Positions 1 to 10,870 of a DNA stretch of 64,000 nt are shown one piece after another. This DNA comes from Neoechinorhynchus agilis (taxonomy: Eukaryota > Acanthocephala). Within the stretch, counting starts at the first letter, position 1. Each line of letters begins with the position of its first letter. A program made the translations under genes and the position numbers. The notes beneath the pieces were generated by a model. It worked only from the letters and a program-made list of their open reading frames with translations. It was not told the DNA's origin and did no database searches. The stretch is taken from contig CM121341.1 in the NCBI GenBank assembly GCA_051530055.1, positions 11,222,001 to 11,286,000 on the forward strand, read 5' to 3'.

Positions 1-1061
1 CTTTGCTCTTCGGCTAGCAAGTTTCCGTTGCTCCAAATTAAAAGACATCATTGTAAGTGGAGAAGATGTTTTATTCAGATTGAGATATATGAACAATTCA
101 AACGCTTGCAAAGTCGATTATCAATTTCTTTTTCTACTGCTTTCCCAATATGGTCATCCAAACGATGTATACAATGTGATCGACCAGCTATGGAATATTG
201 CTGGAATTCCGAGCGATAGAGACGATCGTTCAAGGAAGATTGCAGCCTTTAAACTGACCAAACGATTGAAAAATGACAAAGTGCCGGATATTACGCTTCC
301 GTGGAGAGCCGCAATCGATTTAGTACAGTATCGGTCAGTCGTGATTAACCAAGGAGAAGTCATCCTTCCACTTGAATTGACTAACTGGATTCTCGGTTTC
401 TGTAATAAGGAAATCCTTTTAAATCCTCCAGTAAAATCCTCACTTATCAAACATGATGTTAAGATCGACCTTTTGGTAACACATATTTTGAGCTTAAAGC
501 AAAAATGGCAAGGAATTTACAGGAGCTTAAAGTCGACTAAATGTAAGATCAATGATATAAACCTAGCGATAACCTGTTTTCCTCCATGTATGTCGAAACT
601 TGTTGCAAATCTTAACGCTGAGTACATCCGACTTAATAGGTCGGACACAATTCTAACCGACTTTGCTTATGATTAGGATGTTTCTCAGCTGAAACTGAAA
701 ATATATTTGCAATTGATTCACATTAATGAAAACAATCAGTGATTTTTGAGCTGTTTTTTTTGAAAAAATCTACCTATACATACAGGTTGTATTCAGCGAT
801 AGAAAGTCTCACAGACTTAAACACCACAGTCGCATTAAATTAAGCTTGTTTTTGAAAAAAATTGGCTTCAGTCTTGAGCAATCTATCAAATTCTGGGAAA
901 ACGAGTACTCCAAACCTTGCTCAGATAAAGCTGTTTGTGATCATCAATGGAGTAAGAAGTATATCTACAGCCTCAGGCACATGTATGGACTGGAAGGATC
1001 ACGGCGGAAATATGATGCTCACCGTTGTGCTATTCTAAAGGAGCTGGTTCATAGTCATTAG
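1..1061 (+). CDS. pri-2: DNA primase large subunit, partial (5' end outside window)
   Basis: This is the large subunit of the primase that works with DNA polymerase alpha to start DNA strands. The reading frame is open from base 2, so the 5' end lies outside the window. Exon 1 runs 2-639, a 205-bp intron (GT at 640, AG ending 844) follows, and exon 2 is 845-1061; the phases agree (2 nt plus 1 nt). Exon 1 has the helical-domain segment FALRLA, a stretch resembling the ALDLF..R.VYL region, and FPPCM, which carries the first Fe-S cysteine. Exon 2 has LFLKKIGFSLEQ, IRH-like SLRHMYG and RCAIL, the second cysteine. The downstream part with cysteines 3 and 4 is absent from this ORF, which stops at 1061; a possible terminal exon lies at 1893-2096. 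The family assignment is firm; whether the gene is intact is not. Confidence 0.85.
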
Positions 1062-1360
1062 GAATCTATTTTAAACGTCTAAATCTAACGTCTTCTTATA
1101 ACATCTCTGCATTCCAATGTTTTTCGTCAATCATTTAGAGCTTATTGGATTAGGTTTAATTTTTCGAATTAAGTGAAACGAGTAGCAAAAACTAAAGCTA
1201 AAAAACAGACGTCTTAAACCTTTGAAAATTCCCAAGCTTGATTTGTTTACCTACCGAAGTTTTTATACGTCCCTGAAACGACAAAAAGATACCATTTCCT
1301 ACCCAGCTTAACATCGAAGATGGCATTTAAACTGACGTTAAGTGATGTGCCAAAGCTTAG

Positions 1361-1550
1361 TGTCGATATGTAGGAAGGTTGCGGGGTATATGATTAAAAG
1401 TGTTATTTAGATCGTCACTGGGTAAAAAAAGTTTTTATTAAAGAAGTTTCCAGCTTCGTCGGGATCATCATCTTACGACGACATTCGAAAAGTCTTTAAT
1501 TTGAATTTTTTTACCGGATGAAGACCTAATTAACACTTTAGCCAAAACGT
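1361..1550. repeat. Foldback repeat family D, degenerate copy 1
   Basis: It starts with TGTCGATATG and has left and right arms that pair imperfectly, with the GGGATCATCATC and ACCGGATGAAGAC segments seen in better copies at 31968-32215, 39330-39620 and 45858-46067. Read on the minus strand it has GATGA, a possible stem, then GGAAAC. It sits between the two primase gene parts. Confidence 0.65.
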
Positions 1551-1892
1551 AGAAAATCGGTTATGTTTAAGTGGCAAGACTTAAATTGCATTTTCACCAG
1601 AGGCAACGGCTCAGAATCTAGCAGACTTTAAAGATTAAGTCGCGCCTAAAAGTAAAATATTTATCGTAAAATCACACACATATTGTATATTTGTAAATAT
1701 CGGCACTTTATGCTTAAGAATTTTCGTGTCGCATTTTCGCTCTCTACGGCTCAATTCTCCAGACAGAGTAGTTTAGTTAAAAGTCTATAAAAGCAATTCA
1801 GGGTTTGAAATGAGAGATCAATTGAGGGTGAAAGTCATATCACACGCCTCATGTTAGTGCATGGTCTGACAATTACTTAAATATCGGCACGT

Positions 1893-2096
1893 GAAATGGC
1901 TCCACTACAATCTACGGAGCATTGCCCATTTACAAATAATGGAGTAAAGTCGCAAAATGAACAATGTTCTGAGGAATTAAAATCCAAGTTGTCTATTATA
2001 AATGACAATTTTAAAAATCGCATTACATCTCCAGTGGAGTACTTCGATTCTATGTATTCATCTCCAACAAGTTTCTCGTATTCGAAGTACAATTGA
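1893..2096 (+). pseudogene. Possible last exon or remnant of primase large subunit
   Basis: A short open stretch contains EHCPF, matching the HGCPF motif with the third Fe-S cysteine of the primase large subunit, then PVEYFDSMY, matching the CxKYFE motif. The frame and order fit a continuation of the gene ending at 1061. Two things are wrong: no AG acceptor lies between the upstream in-frame stop (about 1874) and the match, and the residue expected to be the fourth cysteine is proline. A degenerate foldback repeat lies in the 830 bases between the two parts. I read it as a decayed or mis-assembled final exon; a chance match is possible because it is short. Confidence 0.4.
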
Positions 2097-2480
2097 GACG
2101 CCTAGAGGCAATATAAAACCGTGTTTAACTAACTCATGAGTGTACGGTAAAAAGTCGGGAAATGGATTTTGAAAATTAATTAAGAGAAGACACCCAGAGG
2201 AATCAGCATCTTTGTAAGTTTGATTCAATCTTAAAAATTTATTTAAAGATCATATTCCGTAAAATCTGATCAATTATATTTATTCGTCCTGAGTGCGTGC
2301 ACGAAAGCGTTACCCATTACTTGAAGTGTAGACTTAAGTGAAAACACCAATTCCTGTTTAAGTTGTGCCAAAAACCCTTCTTTTTGGAGAGCAAAGAACA
2401 CATTTAAATTGTTTCAACATATGTCGAGCCTTCACTTTTATCGGCACTTATATATATCTGAAAATGTCCAATACCGATCC
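2097..2480. other. Intergenic, nothing recognised
   Basis: AT-rich sequence between the primase remnant and the GPCR. Only short shadow reading frames are seen. A GPCR 5' UTR or promoter may lie here but no clear motif is visible. Confidence 0.5.
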
Positions 2481-3878
2481 ATGGAATACGAAAAAACGGA
2501 TTTCTACGTCCAAGCAATTACACTTTCCTTCGGACTTGTTTTACTTATTATCGGTATTACGGGGAATATAACATCAATGATTATTCTTCAAAGAAAACGG
2601 TTCAGAAACAACATAACAGCTCAATACCTGACTGCTTTCACTGCATCAAATTTCGCATCCATCGCTATCGGTCTTCTTAGGCATGTCCTCCTATATGGTC
2701 TAGGCATTGAAGTCCGTGGGAATGAAGTAATCTGTCGGGTACATATTTATTGTACCTATATATTCATGCATCTATCTTCATACATTCTTGTTCTTGTTGG
2801 AATTCAACGATATAGTTGTATATTTAAGGGAGGTCGATGTAAGAAGATTTTCGGATCAACCAAACTTAACATAGGGTTGTTAGTAGCAGTTGTTGGTTCC
2901 ATAGTTGTGCTCGATTCCCATTTTATCATATTCTACAGTTATTCACCAAGAACCTTTGACGGCTTCAATGTATGCAGCGTCGATGAACAAAAGCATCCGA
3001 CTTATATCGAATTTAGAAGGCACTATTTCCCAATCGTCAGCTGCGTAAACTGCGGCTTCTTTCAAATCAAAAATCATCTATTTCTCTATATTATAAAATT
3101 CCCTTTGTTCAAATAGTTACAATAACATCATGCGAGTTTTATTCGGTTTGTACCAACAAATATCTTATAAGTACTGTAAATTGTAGATTTCTTTTAAGGT
3201 ACGCTGACCGTCTTGTGATGAATTTTAAACAATCTTTCAACTTTTTATGTGCTTATCAAAGTCACAATATTTCTCAGATATCTAAGCTTCTTCGGCATGA
3301 CTCATCGCAACCCCATTGTACGTGGTTATTTATGCGATTTTAGGACTTCGAAGCTTTTTTGTCTGCTCGTACTTGTCTGAGCCATTATTTTTTTCAATCC
3401 CAAAAGCCGATCGATAATTCATTACAAATTCATCAAGCTTTAACTCACTTTAAAAGAACTCGCCGTTCTAATCTACATTATTATTCCGTTCATCGTAGTA
3501 TTGACAATAAACGTGATGACAATCAGACGAGTAGTGAGTATTGCGGGCAAAGTTGGACGGAAAAGGAAATTCAGAAGTCTTACTGTGATGACTATAGTAA
3601 CTTCGTTCTCGTTCCTTTCCTTGAACACTCCAGTAAACTGCTATTTTGTCGCCAACGAACGATGGCAATACTCTCGTGCAAACTTTCCTCTGGAATGGTC
3701 AATCGTTAGTCTCATCTTCTACATCAATCCTGCATGCAACTTTATAATTTATATTATAAGCGGATCGACGTTCAGAGTCGAATTCAAGCGGTTCTTGTTC
3801 GGAGATTCGCCGAATACGTCTGAACGTATTAATTTTAGTCGAACTGTTCAACATTCACAGCGAAGATCATTACGATAA
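2481..3878 (+). CDS. Class A (rhodopsin-like) G protein-coupled receptor
   Basis: A seven-helix receptor split by at least one intron. Exon 1 (from ATG 2481; in-frame ATGs exist upstream, e.g. 2421) gives TM1 with GN (GNITSM), TM2, TM3 ending GIQRYSC in place of E/DRY, and TM4, then an extracellular loop with a cysteine (NVCSVDE). Exon 2 resumes about 3452 with TM5 (ELAVLIYIIIPF), TM6 and TM7 with NPACNFIIY, a variant of NPxxY, and ends in a basic tail at 3878. The overall layout resembles invertebrate FMRFamide-type peptide receptors, but the ligand cannot be told. The most likely acceptor (AAAAG before AACTC) is in phase 2 and no matching donor is seen in exon 1, so a small extra exon or a sequence error between 3040 and 3450 is likely. 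An AATAAA follows at about 3941. Confidence 0.75.
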
Positions 3879-5050
3879 ACCACATTTCCTTGATGTATAA
3901 AAGCATGCTATTTAAAATTGAAACTTGATTGAGAAATGAGAATAAATGCTGGTAATAAATACTTCACTTCAGACTACGATCCATAAAACACTGAGAAGAG
4001 GCAGAAGTTTGGGGTTTCTTTGATGTATAAACATTGAAGATTTAGCTTAACGACGACGTTCAAGGCTACGTATCGCAAATAAAAAGTCGAGGGCACTAAG
4101 TGCTAAATTATTTTAATTATTTAAGCCATCCGAAAGCGGTTAAACTGAACTCATTGTATTAAAAGAAATTAAAGCCGATTCAATTTTCCGTCCATTGTCT
4201 ACATTGCGGAAGATATTATCAGTTGAAGATAAAAATTGACTCTTAGAATTTTTTGTAAATATGTTATTTGAAAGGATGCTGACAAGTAAGTTGCTCACCG
4301 AGAAAAACCATCTTGATTTGATTAAGCTAAAATTATATTTTGCAGTTTCGATTTTGAATTCTACAATTAGTCAGAAGTTTAAAAATAAGAAAATATTAGT
4401 TATTGGATTGAAAACGCGGTGCTACTCTCCGCCACGATCTGTAAGCTTTAAAGATGCTGTTTACTTTTGATTCCTGTGGACTACAAGGATAGTTGTTTTT
4501 GAATTTCGGAATGATTTTTAGATTGCGTTTACAGTGGTTGATAAAATCTTTGTCGTTTCTTGACAAAATTAATTGCGCTGGCAGGATTTTTTACATCTTT
4601 CTGTGACCAGCGAGTTGTAAGCCTTTGCGCAATTCACTACAGAACTCTGAACACAATTTCTGTTTAGATAGACCACCTGAGCAAGGCTCGAACACCCACA
4701 TAATTCGCAAACAAAGCGACGATTCGAATATATTTTTTTTAAATGATTAAACAATATAAAACACGATAGTATTTTCGTAAATCCAAATAGTTTCACTTCA
4801 AACAGTTCACATCAATTTTCTTTGTTGTACATACTCCGTTTTAAGATTCAGCGATTCATTTTTAAACGGTCGAAATTTTCTTTTTTGGAGAAAATTATAA
4901 GAGCGATTAAAGCTGTTGATTTTAAATCAAAAGAATTGCACGATATGAAGTTTGAGACTTGAATAAAATCTTGTGTTACAAATAAGCTACGACATTGCAA
5001 ACATTCAAGTTTTCGTAATGCCAATAATCGAGGTGGGGTCCGTCTAGATA
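3879..5050. other. Intergenic, nothing recognised
   Basis: AT-rich non-coding sequence. The frames at 4261-4470 (+) and 4569-4796 (-) lack any family motif and have composition like the surrounding DNA. Confidence 0.5.
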
Positions 5051-5194
5051 AATGCAATTTTAGGTGGTGATGAGGGTAAGATCGTCGGTGTATAAGAAGC
5101 GTTTAGAGTGAGAGAGGTTCGAGGTCGTTTATGAAAATATTAAAGCGAAGTGGTGACTGCACAGCATCTTGGGGGACGCCTTTGGTGAGGGATA

Positions 5195-5440
5195 GGCTGA
5201 TAGAGGGTCGAAATCACTATTTCGTTCACTTTGGCGCCGGGGCACTCGGGTCGTTTGGTACCGCGGCGCAGAACCTGATCAAGCAATTGTCCGAGAGATT
5301 GAGACGAATCACTGGCGATCCGAGGGCAGGAGCATTCCTCCTGCAAAACATGAGTCTGGCTATTCAACGGGGCGAGACGCTTCATCCGTCCTTTCGACCG
5401 TTACACCCGGACGGCAGCTGAGTGATCCCGAGCGGTGGTG
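5195..5440 (+). mobile_element. 5'-truncated copy of retrotransposon X (C-terminal tail only)
   Basis: The plus strand encodes the conserved end of a non-LTR retrotransposon protein: HYFVHFGAGALGSFG, RLRRITGDPRAGAFLLQ and MSLAIQRG, then a stop at 5421. The same tail is seen at 6883-7092, 23676-24008 and 26200-26340. Only the 3' end is present, as expected after incomplete reverse transcription. It separates two parts of the antisense LINE reverse transcriptase that would otherwise be adjacent (RKQYIF and GVPQ). Confidence 0.7.
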
Positions 5441-5814
5441 TGAATGATCTAACGTGTTATATAAATCTCATTCTATCTGAAAAAATGTATTGTTTGCGAT
5501 TGTGAAGATAAGGTTCAAGCCAACGGATCTGCCACAAGTTGAGACCAAAATCGTAGCAGACCCGGAGGAGGAGTGAGTTGTATACGGAGTCGAATGCTTT
5601 CGATAAATCAAGTTGAATGAGAAGGGTGGAGTGGGAGGGATTATTGTCAAGATTACGTAGGAGCGTGCCATAAACGCAAAGTAGAGCATCGGTTGCAGAA
5701 AATCTGGGTCGGAAGCCAAGTGCCAAATTCTGCTGCTAAACATGAAGGAAAAAGACGAGTCCATTAAATTGGATGAGTTTTCGTCGGTTGCACCAGGAAT
5801 AGAAGTCATTAATC

Positions 5815-7130
5815 TTAGAAAGCTTCGTCTATTGGGATCTTGCGTGATGAAGAGGATCTCCCAAAGGATATTGAAATAACGGCTTCAGAGCTAAAGCTGA
5901 TATGCAAGAGAACATCGGAATTGAAGAGCCATGAAGCAATCTTCTGGATAAAGAACTGCCTCTTCATGCCTAAGCTGCTCCACAAACTAAGAACTGTTCC
6001 TGCCTTCGACAACACGGACGACCTCGATAAATTGGACTGCCTATTGCGCGGTAGGCTGGAGAAAATGCTTAACATCGCCTTTGACGATAAATCATGGAGA
6101 CAAGCTACATTACCGACATTAAGTGGGGTTCCGGACTACGACAGACTAAAGATGTCGCTTTACCGGCCTTTCTTGCCTAGTTTTGTGCTAGTCTTAAGTA
6201 CTCAACTAATATTTTTCCTGAGGTCAACGCAGAGCATTTCGGTCGAGCTTTTGTGAAGTGGACAACATTAAGCGGGCAAAAACAGATACCTAGAGAAAGC
6301 AACAAACAGCAAGCGTGAGACTCTCTACTCGTTCATCGGCTTCAATCTCAATTACAAGACCAGATGGATGAAATGGCTAGGATTCGTCTCGCTGCTTGTT
6401 CGACCAAAGAATCTGGAGCCTGGCTTGATGCTATACCATCCTCAAATTTTGGCATTTTGCTGGATGATGAGACCTTCCGTATTGCTTACTGTCTTAGATT
6501 CGGAATGGACATTTGCGTCGCTCATAAATGTCGATGTGGTGTCACGGTGGACAACAAGGAACAACACGGTCTCTCATGTAAGCGGTCCGCAGGACGTTTT
6601 CCCCGCCATGCTGAAATCAATGCTATCATAAGTCGAGCGCTGAGATCGATTCATGTGCCCTGCATCCTGGAGCCAAATAATCTCTGCCGCTCAGACGGGA
6701 AACGTCCTGACAAGGTAACGGTCTTTCCCTGGTAACGTGGCAGATGTCCTATATGGGACGCAATATGCGTCGATAAACTGGCAAACAGCAATATAACGAC
6801 CGCTAAATTAGGCACAGGAGCCGCGGCAACGAGAGCGGAGGAATTTAAGACCGCGAAGTATCATGAGTTAGCCTCTCAGTTTTTGTTCCTGTCCTTCGGA
6901 GTCGAGAATTACGGGGCATTTGGAAAGGCTGCAGCGGAATTCGTGATTGAACTGGGACGACGTATCGCGAGTGTGACGAAAGAGCCGCAGTCAATCACTT
7001 TCTTGCGACAAAACGTGAGTCTGGCGGTCCAGCGATGGAACGCTGCCAGCGTCCGGATGACATGTAATGGGCCTAATGTAAGCTGCAATTGATTTCTTAG
7101 TAGCCTTTTCATTTCTAAATAAATAATATA
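5815..7130 (+). mobile_element. 5'-truncated copy of retrotransposon X (RT thumb to C-terminus)
   Basis: The plus strand holds the second half of retrotransposon X in order, broken by frameshifts. First comes a post-RT segment (HEAIFWIKNCLFMPKLLHKLR, ending FDDKSWRQATLP). Next is SGAWLDAIPSS with DDETFRIA, then a Cys/His module CRCGV...HGLSCKRSAGRFPRH and RSDGKRPDKVTVFPW. Last is the conserved tail FLSFGVENYGAFG...FLRQNVSLAVQRWNAAS ending at 7092. An AT-rich tail with AATAAATAATA follows at about 7118. This retrotransposon type is widespread in invertebrate genomes. It lies inside the antisense LINE. Confidence 0.78.
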
Positions 7131-7429
7131 CCAGTTGGACCTTGAAAAAAAATTGTAGGGGCGATAACTTTTCGTTGAGAAGTGAAGGAAGGCGAGATTT
7201 AAAATATTTTTCGATGATTTTTGAAAGAGTGGGTAAAAAGGATATTCAACGGAATGATCCTGCCTAAATAGGATGTCCGTTTTTGGAAAATGTGAGTAAG
7301 AGGGCCGATGAGTTTGGGGATGTTGTAGCGAAGAGCCCAGTCTTGGATTTCTGAATTAAAGGACGAATTTCGAGCTAATTTCTTGTGATGCTGTAGTAAT
7401 TATTTGTTGATAGGAGAGATAAATGAAAT

Positions 7430-7990
7430 TAAGATTTTATTGGATATTTCGATCCACTATCTCGGATCTTCTTCAGCGATCTAAAACACATATAACAGGG
7501 ATTCTCAATTCACGCGTCACATAACATCCGGCGGGAGTCGCATCCTTAATTTGAAATCAGGTTTATTGCCCTCGAACGTTTCGAACCTATTTATAAGGAT
7601 TCGATGATAATACGTTCGAATCGCCGACCATTGCAAACTAGTGTTGTAGCGGCACTAAAATCAATAGTGTGGCCTGTGTTTTTTGCATGGGCCACCACCG
7701 CGGAACTAATATCCGCGTTGCGAACAACTGATGATTCGTGCTTCTTCATCCGTCGGGTGAAATTGTTGGTCTGTCCCACATAGACCTCTTCGCAACCGGA
7801 GCACGGAATTTTGTAGACCGCACGAGATGACTGTTGGCCATTCTTGGGACATATCAATCCGTGTAGAGTGCGTCCCTCTTTGTGTATACATTTACTCTCT
7901 TGGCCTCACATCCTGATTTTATGATGCGCTCCATAGCAAGATACGAATGATCATCAGGGAATGGCAGTTCAACATAAATCTCTTCCTAGC
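7430..7990 (-). mobile_element. Penelope-like element fragment with GIY-YIG endonuclease
   Basis: The minus strand encodes VYKIPCSGCEEVYVGQTNN followed by TRRMKKHESSV, NTGHTIDF and RRFERIIIESL: the GIY-YIG nuclease domain (here VYKI...VYVGQT) of a Penelope-like retroelement. Upstream in frame is a remnant of the RT-GIY linker (ERIIKSGCEAKRV, KRGRTLHGL). Downstream, on the same strand, is a 3' region with CTGAAGA at 7476-7470, a GATCC/GGATC stem and GAAA at 7450-7447, a hammerhead-like core as reported for ends of such elements. The RT domain itself is missing, so this is a truncated copy. Confidence 0.75.
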
Positions 7991-8925
7991 GAAACTAAGG
8001 GGAGTATCGGCGAGTTGACAAAAGTTTCAGGTGTGGGCGTAAAAGATCGTGTGGTGAGCAGTGATTGTAAATTGAGGATGGAATCTAGAACCTGTTTTAA
8101 TTAAGAGATGGTCAAAAGGGCTGCGTAGACGGCCCGTCACCATGTTGAATTGCCACCTGATCGAATTTTAGAGGAAAGGAAGTTTTTGTGGGGCGATAAG
8201 TATTTTGTTAGTTAGAGCTATAGGTAAACAGGGGGAGTCTAGGGAGTTATTGCGATGGGCTTGCCTTTGTAGAAGTTTCAAAATTGGAGTTATCCGTGGT
8301 GGGTCGCGGTTGGAGATCCCAGTGAATTTATTGGACATTGCCGAAGCAAGGGAATTTTCTATGATTGAGGTTAGGGTAGGCATGGCCAAGAAAGGGTCAT
8401 TTATGTTGTCAGAGTGGGATGTGCGGATGGTAGAGTTGAATAATTTTGTAAAATTTTAAATGTGATGATCACGTTTATCCCAGACGGGTAAACGGGGGCA
8501 TTTCATACGTTGAGCTGGGGTGGAGGGAGTAATAAGGGCAGAAGAGTGGTTAGAGTTCGCGAGGGACGGAGTTTAGAGGCGGATGAGTAGGCGTCCATAT
8601 TTGTGAACACTTTGTCAAGGTGAGCGTCAAGACGAGTTGGGAAGTCAATAAGTTGACGCAACTCGAATAATGGTAGAAGAAATAGATTATTGAAATTCCC
8701 TGCAATTAAGAAATTGTGTGAATTTGTGTTGGTTATGGATTCATTATGGATGGATTTAAAATTTGATTGATTATCCTAATTAATAAAAATTCACATTTTA
8801 TTAAATATTTCATAAAAGACGAAACAAACACACATTCACGACCTTTGAACTAGATCGTTTTTCATGTATATATACAATTAAAAATTGAATATTTACACAC
8901 ACTCTGTCTCTCGCAAATCATTCGT

Positions 8926-9399
8926 TCATGTATTTATCGCAGCAGGATTAAATTCAAAGCCAAGGACTTTATATATCAGTTTACTAGGATGAATAAAGTT
9001 TTGAATGGCACTAATAGCTTCTGAGGAATCAATATCCACTCTTCTCAAATGTATATTCACGTTCTGCCAAAAATCGCGATTTTCAACCCGGAACCTTATT
9101 CGATCCAACTCTGCGTAAAGACCAAGGTACCACCGCGAGTAAGAAGCTGCACTATCGCACAGCGTTTTTCTCTTTCGGTGGAACTGCTTCATGACGATCC
9201 GGGAGATCCGACTTCGAAGTCGATCATTCATTATGACAATCCGGGGATCCCGAGAAATTGGCGGCGGCGGTAATTCTAATCGTGCTTTATCGACTGATGA
9301 ATCACTGTCGCAGGCAATCGAATCAGAACATTCGCTCTCAGATGGGGACGTTGCAATGTACGAACTTGTACTCCTTGGATAATTTCTGTGTTCATTCAT
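8926..9399 (-). CDS. Hypothetical protein, 157 residues
   Basis: A single open frame on the minus strand with an ATG at 9399. The N-terminal third is rich in Ser, Pro, Asp and Glu (two runs of acidic plus Ser). The middle is strongly basic (DRLRSRISRIVMKQFHRKRK). The C-terminal half looks folded, with aromatic and aliphatic residues at helix spacing (WYLGLYAELDRIRF, FWQNVNIHLRRV). No signal peptide or membrane segment is seen. I do not recognise the family. The composition suggests an intracellular, perhaps nucleic-acid-associated protein, but that is only a guess. Neighbours are dead retroelements, so a captured or decaying gene cannot be excluded. Confidence 0.45.
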   Translation of the reverse strand: MNEHRNYPRSTSSYIATSPSESECSDSIACDSDSSVDKARLELPPPPISRDPRIVIMNDRLRSRISRIVMKQFHRKRKTLCDSAASYSRWYLGLYAELDRIRFRVENRDFWQNVNIHLRRVDIDSSEAISAIQNFIHPSKLIYKVLGFEFNPAAINT

Positions 9400-10189
9400 A
9401 TTTAAAATCCGTTATGACTGCTTCCGTTAAGCATATCAAGTGAGGTTTTTATCTGGAATATGGATTTATGAATTTTTAGGATATATTTGCAAGAACGACT
9501 ACTGAAATGTCGCCACAAGAGCGACCGACCAAACAAAACGTTCATTTACTCCTCGCGTTTCGTTTCTCGATAGGTCAAATATCAAGTTGATGAAGAAAAA
9601 ACACGATGGGAGCTTTGATTCGAGGAATTCAAGCGAAAACACATCGTCTAACGAAGTACACAAGTTCATTCGCCGAATATTGAAAAATAATGAACACCGC
9701 GACATATCCAAAATGAGCCACTTTGACCAATAGGATACCGTAAAAACGCTTAAATTAATAAAATGACTATTCTCGATTTTTCTACCTGACGAAAACCAGG
9801 TTGCAGAACACCGCTGTAAAATTAACGTTTTAAGTGAAATTCAGTTGCGTAACAACGCTATCACCAATCAATTCATTTGATTTTGATCACGTAAGCAATG
9901 TGTGCTTCTTCTGTGTATATTGTTTCTTTCCTTAAAAAAATTGAATAAAATAGTGATTTTCAATCAGAACGTCGAATGTGGAGCCAATTTTTCATCTACA
10001 TTCGCCATTGAAAGCTCAGACTTTAACTGATTCAAACACCCTCGTTGAAAGAGTATTGAGGCGCGATTTCTACGAAAAAAACAACTTACCTGAAGTCCCA
10101 CGAGACGCACTAAATATTGTGAAAGGGAAATAATAAATCAATTTCTATATCGATAAACAAATTACTTTTTCTTTCCAAGTAGAACGTCG
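9400..10189. other. Intergenic, one weak ORF only
   Basis: The frame at 9499-9711 (-) has no recognisable motif. The rest is AT-rich and shows nothing I can name. Confidence 0.45.
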
Positions 10190-10640
10190 CTGAGATTCGG
10201 ATACGTAATTTTTCCGATATCCGAAAACCCAAAGTGACGTGTTTTCAACATCTGAGGAAACGGTTAAAAAATCGAAGGAGAATCACATAATTTTCGCTTT
10301 GTTGTTTAAAATACTGTAGAACGCCGTTTATTCGAATTAATTTAGGACCGGACGGTTCGAATTCGAAATTTTTCGGATAACCGATACCCAAATGTGATTT
10401 ATCCAGTTTTTAAGGCTAAACTACAGACATCAAAGTTCTTAACGTGCCGGCAGGATATTAAAAAGAAGAAAATTGAAGGAGAATCTAGAATTATTGAGAA
10501 AAATAATGTAGAACAATGTTTATCGAATTAATTTCGGACCGGACATCGTTCGGATGCAAGATTTTTCGGATGACCGAAACCCAAATGTTTTTATCCCGTT
10601 TTTTAAGCTAAACTACAGACACCAAAGTTTCCCGTAAAGC
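10190..10640 (-). repeat. Satellite E, left array (minus orientation)
   Basis: About two and a half copies of a repeat of roughly 200 bp with the signature TTTTTCGGATAACCGA, GGACCGGAC and AATTAATTT. The same unit forms the right array at 13130-14510 but in the opposite orientation. The signature, with GTAGAACGCCGTTTATTCGAA at one end and CGGATAACCGA further on, resembles terminal repeats of pogo/Tigger-type DNA transposons, so the satellite may have grown from such an end. Confidence 0.75.
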
Positions 10641-10870
10641 TCGATTTAGGCGACTTATTGTTGCGCAAACATCATCAGTCTTTATGGAAAACTCAGTCAC
10701 TTTGCGCGTGAGTTGAAGACTTAAGTTTCTTTTGAAATTTTAAAACTAGCCACACTCGCCGGACAAACACATTCATAGGAGGGGGGATTAAAATTTAATG
10801 AAAGCGCGGACCATGTTCTCGCAACTGAGTACACGCTAATCTCTCTCGCACTCAAGCACATTCAATCGTC

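Larger units (their letters stand above)
5050..8730 (-). mobile_element. Jockey/CR1-like LINE remnant, interrupted by three later insertions
   Basis: On the minus strand, pieces of one LINE appear in the right order. The endonuclease end lies at about 8720-8160, with a GNFNN..L motif (GDFN-like), PTRLDAHLD and LTN-like FTNMDAY. A pre-RT segment with IPKLIGPLTHIF lies at about 7330-7140. Reverse transcriptase lies at 5809-5440 (LIQLDLSKAFDSVYNSLL, then YLHNRKQYIF) and continues at about 5200-5050 with GVPQDAVQSPLRFNIFINDL and FLYTDD, the YxDD catalytic box. Frameshifts and stops are common, so it is dead. The gaps between these parts are filled by foreign segments at about 7400-7990, 5815-7130 and 5200-5440. 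Confidence 0.75.
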
